Assembly (NCBI GenBank): GCA_003586115.2
Contig: QVOM02000023.1
Span: 9,545,833-9,609,832 of the forward strand
Reading direction: 5' to 3'
Length of the DNA stretch: 64,000 bases
Source of the DNA: Salvator merianae
Lineage: Eukaryota; Chordata; Lepidosauria; Squamata; Teiidae
Shown here: positions 56,101 through 64,000 of the stretch, in pieces
How the letters are laid out: every line of letters begins with the position of its first letter
Numbering within the stretch: the first letter of the stretch is position 1
Notes under the pieces: generated by a model
Told to the model about the DNA's origin: nothing
Database searches by the model: none
The model's input: the letters and a program-made list of their open reading frames with translations, nothing else
Position numbers and translations under genes: made by a program

Positions 56101-57577
56101 CAATCCTCATTTATTTGGTGCTACATGATGAGACCTGCCAAACACTGCTTGCTCATCTTCTGTACTGGCTAGTCCTCTCTTTTGGTTCTTCCTCATTGCT
56201 AACTTGTCCTTTTTGCTAACATATCCAGCTGTTGCTCTCCTATCAGCTCACCCTGTGGTTCGCTCACTCACTTGTTTTCAAAATCCCCAGAATGATCAAG
56301 CAAGCGAAATATCAGCCAGGTGGGCAGGTGGGCAGCAGCTGAAAGGGCAATACAGCAGTGTTAAATGGTGTCCTATTCCTACAGAGGGCCTCCTTTCAAA
56401 ATACCTACAGCCGAGATGTCAACTCTGTACAGCCATCCCTTGTATAACACAAACGTTTGGTTTCCACAAGCCACCCTGCAGTGCAAAACCACATTGCTGT
56501 ATGCAAGTTGTTGCTGCCTATAGAATACCAGGAGTCAGGGGAACCCTGGAGACCCAGTCTACATGGAGTAGGAGGTCCATGGTGATATAGAGGAGAAATC
56601 CAGACTACTGTTCTGGAAAGGTGGCTCAGTCTATCAGTGTAAGTCAACAGTGCTTCAGAGACCAAGTCACATTTCTGGGATCTCATTAACCAAGCAGAGT
56701 TTGTGAGAAAACAAAGCAAAACTATGCTACAGAAATCTGTGTTATTCAAGGGATAACTGTATAGTGACCACACCCCCTCTATTTTTGAGCAGCTGCAGCA
56801 GGCTGCCCCCAAACATCTGCACAGACCAGGAAATTGCAACACCATAAAGCCACTGTCGCCAAGCGTTCAGAAAGACTTAAACCCCACAGCAAGCCAGACA
56901 CAAGCAGAACCTCGGCTAACCTAAGCACCAATCGAAAGCATTTACAGACAGACCCAAGCTGCCCAACCAGTCACTTCCAGCGACACAGTCCATGCCAAAC
57001 CAATTACATTGGGGGTTGGGGGGGGCAGGTCGTCGAGGACACAACAAAGGAACGTACTTTCTCGGGAATCATTGAGGTTTTCGGGCTTAATGGGAGTGGG
57101 GTCGCTCCAGGACCGGCTGAAGCTTCTCTCTCGGCGCTCGGCAAAGGCTAAAAAATTAAATAATCGTAATAAGGGACTAATTATGACAGCTCGAACGTCC
57201 ATCAGACCATACATTCCCCTGGCTGGCTGTGCATACTCAGAGGAGCTCCAAGGGGGCTAGAGCTGGTGGTCCAGGTAGGAAAGCAAGTCAAGGCAAAAAC
57301 ATTTCTCCCTAAGCAATGACTGGCGGTCGGTGGGCCTCCATGTATTGCCAGAATGGCAGGTCCTTTCCTCCCTGAATGCCATCCACGTGGGCTGGGGCTG
57401 ATGGGAACCTGAGCTGAACTGTATCCAGGGCACCACCGACGCACCCCTCTTGTGCTGGGGAGCTCAGTGTCCCGGAGGCAGTTCAACACAGCATGCCCCG
57501 TTCTGCTCCCGTCCCCTTACTCACTCTGTGCCTTCATGCGACGGCTTCCCACCATGCGCAGATGTTTCCTGAAGTTT
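48485..57577 (-). CDS. NSMF: NMDA receptor synaptonuclear signaling and neuronal migration factor (3' part)
   Basis: NSMF (NELF/Jacob) carries NMDA-receptor signals from synapse to nucleus and is linked to migration of GnRH neurons. The ten exons, in transcript order, are 57577-57525, 57147-57058, 55478-55357, 54341-54258, 53943-53910, 51888-51818, 50795-50716, 49845-49743, 49494-49419 and 48582-48485. They give 269 residues to the TGA, all in phase. It reads 'NFRKHLRMVGSRRMKAQ', 'FAERRERSFSRSWSDPTP', 'SSKVPKAEYVPTIIRRDDP', 'DHEHATFDDILEEIEKKLNV', 'GGPGHLYLLKNKVATF', 'NVIHIMGCYVLGN', 'KQMIETYFDFRLYRLWK' and 'LLDYDDIL', nearly identical to my recollection of the mammalian protein. The first base at 57,577 completes a codon begun in an upstream exon not found here, so the entry is partial. 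One exon is only 34 bp. It has no catalytic domain. Confidence 0.93.
48858..48975 (+). mobile_element. tRNA-derived SINE 3' fragment
   Basis: Carries 'tatggcaaaccacttctgta', 'gccaagaaaactacctagagatgccca' and the end 'gatacccaacgaca', without a tRNA-like head. It lies in the last intron of NSMF. Confidence 0.6.
49312..49388 (+). repeat. (GGAAC)n pentanucleotide repeat
   Basis: About 15 units of GGAAC, GGAAT and related pentamers. On the NSMF transcript this is a GTTCC/ATTCC array beginning about 30 nt after the donor at 49,418/49,419. Confidence 0.9.
49912..50180 (+). repeat. (CTAT)n and (CATC)n compound microsatellite
   Basis: Alternating blocks of CTAT and CATC with diverged spacers such as 'tctattcaatatttgtct', which itself recurs near 50,195. 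The pattern suggests a higher-order duplication. It lies in the NSMF intron between 50,716 and 49,845. Confidence 0.9.
52330..52600 (+). repeat. Longest plus-strand copy of the 'gctggactagatggg' family
   Basis: Reads 'cagattcatggaggacag', 'ctagaatggatgcttaggcactgcctcc', 'gtcatttgcagggact', 'gaagcaattggcagg', 'gatgctggactagatgggctgtggcctgat' and 'cttatgttctta' in order. It lies in an NSMF intron, antisense. Useful as a family reference for the other copies. Confidence 0.7.
54705..55010 (+). repeat. Minisatellite of 'gaggcagat' units
   Basis: About 300 bp of 6- to 12-bp units around GCAGAGGCAGAT. A larger duplication of about 60 bp is visible ('gcagatagagcagagttgga' at about 54,741 and 54,807). 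It lies in the NSMF intron between 55,357 and 54,341. Unit length is a multiple of three nearly throughout, so frames stay open on both strands. Confidence 0.9.
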
Positions 57578-58236
57578 CTGAAAGAAGCAGAGGCAGAAGA
57601 GTTGTCAGAAGCCAGGAGAAACAGCAGCGCAGGGCAACCTGGGAGGCCCAAAGGACATTGAGCTGTACGGACAGACTGGAGGAGGAGGTTTGAACAGGAA
57701 AGCAGAGATCTCGGATACGATTCCAAAGAGAAACATTAGGGGGCTCGAGATCCCGAGGCAATAAACCCCAAAGCAAAACGAACGTCCCAAGCGACAACCA
57801 TCCATGAAGGCACTGTGCAAATAGGCAGGAGGCAAGAAATGAAATCCCCCCACCAAAGCCGCCGAGTCGAAAATCAGTCACAGCCACGCACGTTGTGCCG
57901 GGATGTATTTACTGTCTGAACGTTCGTACTAACAGTTGCCGCTTGGGGGCACCAACAGTGCAGCTGTTTCTGGGAGTCACTATTTCCTCCTGGACTTCCG
58001 TGATTATTTTCAGGGGCCACTTCCATTTTTTGGAGGAGCAGCTGCTAGCAGTGCAGCTAGGGTGCAGAGAAAGCAAGGTGAGCACCTCATATCATGCAGC
58101 TGAGACCCAGAACATGCACCAAGTGCAGTAATAAATTAACACCAAGCTCAGCAGCCAGATAAATGCCTCCCAAGGGCCCCCCTTTCTTCCTTGAGCGAAA
58201 AGCCAGGCTCATTCAAAGACAGTTCCACTCCTAGGA

Positions 58237-58385
58237 GCTCTAGCCAGCAGCAGAACATCTGCTTCACATGCAGAAAGACCAGGTTCAATCCCAGGCATCT
58301 CCCTGGATGAAGGGAATGGGAAACCACTTCCATATCCTTGCCAAGAAAACTGCTTGGGTGTATCCATGGAGCTTGTAGAAACTGA
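58237..58385 (+). mobile_element. tRNA-derived SINE copy
   Basis: Head 'tagccagcagcagaacatctg' with B-box-like 'ggttcaatccc', tail 'gggaaaccacttccatatccttgccaagaaaactgcttgg'. Older and more diverged than the 36,975 copy. Confidence 0.6.
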
Positions 58386-58489
58386 GCTCAATTAGAGGTG
58401 TCTTTCTTTCATTTAGCTCCAGTACAGCTGATAAGAACATAAGAACATTGTCTCTCCAACTTGGACGTGGTACCTGGGCATCCATTCTA

Positions 58490-58800
58490 AATAAGAACAT
58501 AAGAGGAATCCGGCTGGATCAGGCCACAGGCCACCTAGTCCAGCATCCTCTCTCACCCAGTGGCCCACCAGTTGCTTCTGGGCCTCTCAAGCAGAAGACA
58601 AAGGCAGAACCTTCACCTGCTCTCGACTCCCTGCAAATGGCCTTCAGAGGCACCCTGCCTGTCTCTCCAACCTGGAGGTGGTACCCAGGCATCCATTCTA
58701 GTAGCCATTAATATACCCGACCTCCATGAATCTAACCCATTCTTAAAGCAATCCAGGCTGGTTGCTACCACCACCTCTTCCGATTTAGAGTAGAATGTGA
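58490..58800 (-). repeat. Dispersed 'gctggactagatggg' family copy, long
   Basis: Reverse complement of the family at 52,330, here extended by about 100 bp ('ccattcttaaagcaatccaggctgg' and 'caccacctcttccgatttagag'). Confidence 0.65.
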
Positions 58801-59369
58801 TGGAGAGGTGAGACCAGGGAAGAGGGCATCTCATCATCACATACTCATCTGTGTGTTTGTTGTCATCTTGACAAAAATAGCCTCCTGAAAGCCATTTAAG
58901 CCATACAGGGAGAAAGATCTGGACAATTTATAATTCTGATACAATATGGTTCCAAGGACCATAATAAAAGTGGTGGTTGTAGATACAGATACTAGTATTC
59001 AACTCTGAGGATATCAGAAGACAATGTTTTCACGGACTTCTGGAAGAATTTCTCAACTAGCACTTGTTGGGAACTCTCGTTTTGTCTTTTTACATACCAC
59101 GTAACCTTGGAGCAATCACTGCCTCTCAACTTCAAACTTCACCTACTTCACAGGGTTGGTGGGACAATGGGACAGAGGGAACAGGAAAAACCATGTGTGC
59201 CACAGAAGAAAGACAAATGCCACCAAGAAACATTCAGACAAATACAGCTTCTATTCCATGGTGTTATTATAGTCTGGACAAACAGGATCTTCCAACATAT
59301 ATTAAGTCAATTTCAGAATTGTCCACAGCTCTCTAAAAATCTATTTTATTTTACGCAGTTAAGATCTGT

Positions 59370-59505
59370 GGGAGAGGATGTCTTGGTAGCACCATTTTTA
59401 TCAACAGTAAAAGGTGTAAAGGCATGTGAAGAGGTCTTTTCTGTGATGGCCCGAAGGCTGTGGAATGACCTCCCCACTGAAGTGTGTCTTGCCCTCAGAG
59501 TATAG
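59370..59505 (+). mobile_element. LINE ORF2 C-terminal fragment
   Basis: The plus frame reads 'VKACEEVFSVMARRLWNDLPTEV', matching the conserved 'AFSVAAPRLWNSLPPEI' block near the end of ORF2 in L2/CR1-group LINEs. No other part of the element is recognisable here. Confidence 0.65.
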
Positions 59506-59779
59506 AGTAAGATAGAATACACATAAATGAATGAATGGTCATTTGAGCAACACCATCTGAATTCCAGGTCCCTGAAAAATTTGTCTGTCATTTGTAAGTA
59601 AATTCCTAGGTGGTAATTACCAGAACCAACAAATATTTAACAACTGGCTGGAAAAACATTTTTTTGTTTTAATGACTGGTAAAAAAAAACCCAGAAATTT
59701 GAGCAATAAAGCCCTGTTTCTGCATCAACTGCTTTTCAACAAATAAACATCAGCCATGGTTGCAAGGAACAAAGTTAAT

Positions 59780-60250
59780 AGAAACATATGTGCTGGCACT
59801 GCAAATATCTTCAGCAATTTTGGGACAAGTGCAAAAAGAAATTGATTGAATTTTGAATACCAGATTGGATTGGTCACAAGTTCTATGTCTGTTGCACACT
59901 TATAAGAAATCTATCCTGAGTCCAGTAGGGAAGAAATTAATGGATTTTATGCTAGTAGCCAAGGGGCTGGAAGAACACAAACAAAATCAGACTATCTAGC
60001 TGATATGATAAGCTGTGCAACTTGGGGAGAAATGAAAAGATTATCTTCCAATGCCACAGACTGATGAAACACATCTTCTGTAACTGAGATCTTTTAACAG
60101 ACACGCTTATATTGCATGACACCCCACAATCACCATCAGTTCCTTTAATGTCGCTATTATGAGGGCAATTTTTAAAAATGGAATTATATGTCACCTCTGC
60201 ATGTATAATAATTTTTCTTTTACATTTTTTTAAAAAAAAATAAAGAAAGA
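59780..60250 (+). mobile_element. Degenerate L1-type fragment with poly(A)-like end
   Basis: Across shifted plus frames, 'FWDKCKKK', 'YQIGLVTSSMSVA', 'LVAKGLEEHKQ'-like text and 'YDKLCNLGRNEKI' resemble the C-terminal third of L1 ORF2. It carries stops and frameshifts and ends in an A-rich run at about 60,225-60,255. Motif recognition only. Confidence 0.5.
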
Positions 60251-61479
60251 AAGGAAGCCAGAATTATTCAATTCAGCAGGAATATTCTTAACCCTCACTT
60301 GTGTGTGTTTGAATAGTGCAACGATCTTTCGGTTTTTATTTATAATCATAAATGAGATTAGGAAAAATAATATTTTTGGGAAATCATTTTTTCCTTACAG
60401 CCGAAATGTTTTGGCTGTTGAGGCTTTTTTGAAGTTCATATTAAAAGTTAATAATACTTAAGACTGCATCCAGATGTGGTTTACTTATTCCACTACACTT
60501 GGGTATTCTGGAACAAAGCATGGATTCAAGTTTATTCCAAAATATACAAATATAGTGGAATAAGTAAGCGATATCTGGATGCAGCCTTAGTTTGAGAATT
60601 TTTGTACAGCTTTTTTGTACAGGTGTATTGAGTGAGCTATAACCTGGGAGTCACTGGGTTGAAACACTGCCAAACAGAGAAAGCTCATTGGAAGTTCAGG
60701 GATGAGTCACTGGACCTAAGACCAGTCTATCCTACTTCACAGAGTTGTTGTTAAGGCAAAATTTTATTATATTTTAAGTACATTTTATCCTATTTTATTG
60801 GATTTATTGTTTTTAAGGGATACTGTGAACCGCATTTTGGATCAAAGGGTGGGATATAAATACTCAAATAAATAAAAGGATATAAAAAAATAAATACAGA
60901 GAGGAGGAACACTGGAGCTGTGAAGGAAAATTCAGAAGTACAGCTGCTAAGGTTTAGACTGAACTATAATTTGCCATCCATCAGGGGTTTTGTCATGCGG
61001 ATAAACAGTTTTTGCGGCCTTCATCATAACTCAAATAGAAGTCAACAGATGTGGGAAGGAGGAAATCAGAACATAAATCAGAGCCAATCCTATTATGATG
61101 CAAGCGGAGAAAAACACACCAGGGTATTGTTACGTTTCTCCAGTCACAGATGAGAAACCTTTTGGGTTTGTTGCCTGTGACACCAAGAACGTCTCATGTC
61201 ATATCCGACCGCAATTGGCGCGAGAGGTTTGCATTCCAAAATTCTGCACAACAAAAATGCTAAAAACTCCGTACTCATATTGTAGGACGATCAGAACGAC
61301 ACTACGTAGAAATAGTTAATGAAGTGATTTTATTATTTTTTTGGGGGGGGGGAAAGGGTCTTCTTGAAGTCTAAACTAAGAAACGTTCACTATCATATTA
61401 TTCAACAGAAAGATGAAGAGAAGAAACAGGCTCTTTGCTGACCAGATTTATTTGATTATCCTATCTGTGGAACCCAGGT

Positions 61480-61765
61480 GGAACACCCTTAAGACCACAA
61501 GAGGAGCCCTGCTGAATCAGGTCACAGCACATCTAATCCACCATCCAGGCTCACACAGTGACCCACCATTTGCTTCTGGAAATTCTCAAGCACTAGATGG
61601 AAGAGGAAACCTTCACCTGCTTCCAACACCCTGCAATTGACCTTAGAGGCATCCTACCTCTCTCTCCAACCTGGAAGTGGTAACTAGGCATCAGTCTAGT
61701 AGCGACTGATACTCCTGTTCTCCATTAATTTCACCAAACCTCTCTTAAAGCCATCCAGGCTGTTT
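61480..61765 (-). repeat. Dispersed 'gctggactagatggg' family copy
   Basis: Diverged reverse-complement copy: 'ctgaatcaggtcacagcacatctaatcca', 'ccatttgcttctgga', 'gaccttagaggcatcc' and 'cttaaagccatccaggctg'. Confidence 0.6.
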
Positions 61766-63972
61766 GGTTTAGAACTTTACAGATGCAACCAGATTGACAT
61801 TAACTCTAGACCTATAGCCAGAGACTCACAGGTTCTGAGTCAATCAGAGGCCCCCAATTTGTTAAATTTTCTTGTCCATGAACTTACTGGTCAGGGTTAG
61901 GAAAAAAGAAGCAAGCACATACTATGTGCATGAGTGGGAAGAAATGATTGTGCCTCTGCTAACCCCAAGACAACCAGATCTATCACCCACCAATCTAACA
62001 ATACCACTAATTGCAGGTAATATGTGGGAGGGAGAGGAATTACAAACTTCTCTTCCCACCAACACATGGTATTGCCTTGTTCCAAAAGAGATACTTAATG
62101 GCTAATGGAAGCCACCATGTTCCAAAACAATACATGTCTGAGTGTAAAATTCAGAGTGGGGAAGATAAACATGGAAGAACTTAGTTGGTAAACATCTTGG
62201 CAGCATCTTACTAGCAACTACGTTTCCTCGATCCAGAAGGATACTTGCAGTCAAGCACACGAATGGCACATCTGCCCAGAAGCAGAAATATCCCAGTCAC
62301 CTTTGTCTTTTACTTATGGTCCACCTGTGAGCTCACACAGGCCACAACAACTCAGAGCTGGCATTGGTTGCCTGGCAAAGTGTGTTTTAAACATCCCCTT
62401 GAGACTCATCTTTCTGCAGAACCACAGCATGGAAACACACCCTGGAGGCCAACAAGATGATTTCCCAAGGCGGCAATGAATCTGCAATGCGGTTCAGCCT
62501 TGGAGACCACCAGCAAAGGACGGCCTACCAGTTCCCACATGATGCCTGCCCTGTGGTCAAATAGCTCTTTCCTTTCCTTGTTTAGTAGTTCCTTCATCCC
62601 TACCCAGGTCACACAATAGTCCCAAGGTGTGGGGGGGGCATCCCACGCAGAGAACCAACATTTCCTGAGGATCACGTTGCCCTCCACCTGTTCAAACAGT
62701 GTGCAATGTCCATAACTTGCCACACACCTTCTGAGTAAATACACGTGCTCCTTGAGTGTAACACTCCAGACACCTTTCTTGCGGTTACAGCACTCAGAAG
62801 ACCAAGCCACAGTGGACTGAATGCTGTCATTTTGAGGGTCTGTTGGGTAAACCGAAGCTTGCATCCAACACTTGGCATGCAATGTCCATCCACTGGTTCC
62901 AAAACTACGCCTAGAAGCACCACGCTAAACTTTTCCTTCCCTCCCCCCTTGCACTCCCTTGGCTAGTATGCTGGACAATTAGGAAATGTAAGAACAAGAG
63001 CAGGGAAAAGTACGGGAACAATCCCATGCCAAGACAACAAACTGACTCCCTTAGATAGCACCGACATGCAGCAGAGAGGGTCCGAATATGCAAGCTGGTC
63101 CTGTATACCAACAGCGTAGAATCACCCTTACAGAGCTCACAAGGAAACAAAACACGCATGGGGAATTCAGGATACCAGTCTGCAAAATTCTCACCACACC
63201 CTATCATGAACAAAAAGCTGCACAAGCAAAAAGCTACACTGAGGAATCAGAAGGGGATTAGCTGCAATGCTGCGTTCTCTGCAGCTGTATTATATTCATA
63301 AAAGCAATTCCCTTCCCTGCCCAACCAGCCCGAATACTTTCTTGCCCAGCTGGGACCAGAGTTGTCACTTGAGCCAACTCATAGCTCCCCGGAGGAACAG
63401 GAGTCTCTTTGGCTACGCGGAGGGCGGATTTGGGGATGTGTAGCCGTTTCAGCAGCAAAGAGCAGGCTTTAGTCACGGAAAGGACTTCCCATGTGCCAGC
63501 GAGAACAGAAGCAGCCCGTTCTTCCAAGGGTACACAATGCCCAACCACTGCTGCCAGGCCTGGTTACCATGGTGACATTCACAGACCCTCGATGGGCGCA
63601 GCACGAGGCACGGAACACTCCATTCAATTAGACGGGGGGGCAGGGGGAACACGGTAGACTGGCACAGCCCGAGCACAGCCATGGAGGGTCAGCAACAGGT
63701 AGAAACGGGAGCACGAGGATAGGCTGAGGGGCCACAGCGGGACATTCGTGGCCTGTGGCTGCAGCACATTTATGCTGAGCAAGGGGATACACTTTCCCCC
63801 AGGGCTCCCCCCCATTCTGCTCACATTTCTGTGACATACCTCCAGCACTGAGGTTGGATGTGGGTGGCTAGGTAAGGCAGGCATTGCTAGCCCAGCACTC
63901 ACCGCCACTGGACAAGGGGGCAGTTCCAGAAATATGTAGATAAATAAATGGCACTGGTTAAGTACCTGAATA

Positions 63973-64000
63973 GGGAGTGGCTGCAGCTCAGTGGTAGAGC
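63973..64000 (+). mobile_element. tRNA-derived SINE head, cut by the window end
   Basis: 'gtggctgcagctcagtggtagagc' is the start of the SINE family seen at 36,975. The rest lies beyond the window. Confidence 0.6.

Larger units (their letters stand above)
57578..64000 (-). other. Repeat-rich region, probably an NSMF intron
   Basis: The exon at 57,577 needs an upstream partner, so this stretch is presumably intron. I searched the minus strand for the exons normally preceding 'NFRKHL' (an IQ-like 'GYAERKR' segment and a 'KKLERMYSVDR' segment) and did not find them. A 158-codon minus frame at 62,406-62,882 was not recognised. Confidence 0.45.

Noticed and set aside
62406..62882. 158-codon minus-strand frame
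   Set aside because: Not recognised; no splice signals joining it to NSMF and no resemblance to NSMF N-terminal exons.

Overview
This is a vertebrate nuclear genomic window: long introns, GT-AG exon structures, abundant SINE/LINE debris and microsatellites. The mix of repeats (short tRNA-derived SINEs, a CORE-type SINE, a dispersed repeat carrying 'gctggactagatggg', L1 and L2/CR1 fragments, a 400-bp GATA array) suggests a squamate reptile, probably a lizard. That is inference; the gene content alone says only jawed vertebrate.

Three protein-coding genes can be reconstructed exon by exon. (1) A plus-strand receptor tyrosine kinase of the discoidin domain receptor family lies at about 2.7-20.2 kb: 16 coding exons, 878 codons, all splice phases consistent, a GC-rich noncoding first exon, and a roughly 4.3 kb 3'UTR. 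It mixes DDR1-like and DDR2-like features and does not look like a plain orthologue of either. (2) A minus-strand ectonucleoside triphosphate diphosphohydrolase, ENTPD8, lies at 30,115-24,493: nine coding exons, 494 residues, all five apyrase conserved regions, two terminal membrane segments. A noncoding first exon probably ends at 35,865 in a GC-rich region. It is tail to tail with the DDR gene. (3) The minus-strand 3' two thirds of NSMF (NELF/Jacob) lie at 57,577-48,485: ten coding exons, 269 residues to the stop. The N-terminal exons were not found and probably lie beyond 64 kb.

ENTPD8 and NSMF are neighbours in the same relative orientation on human 9q34.3, so the window is that conserved block plus an adjacent DDR gene that mammals lack there. 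Because 9q34, 1q (DDR2) and 6p (DDR1) belong to the MHC paralogon from the early vertebrate genome duplications, the most exciting reading is that this is a third DDR ohnologue kept here and lost from the mammalian locus. The three genes share no pathway; the link is synteny.

Layout: 1-2.7 kb, L1 and SINE remnants and a polypurine tract; 2.7-20.2 kb, DDR gene; 20.2-24.4 kb, gene-poor with a 22-bp tandem array; 24.5-36.3 kb, ENTPD8; 36.5-48.4 kb, intergenic with tandem SINEs, a GATA array, a hairpin and a duplicated AATAAA-bearing unit; 48.5-57.6 kb, NSMF exons with intronic satellites; 57.6-64 kb, repeat-rich sequence, presumably an NSMF intron.
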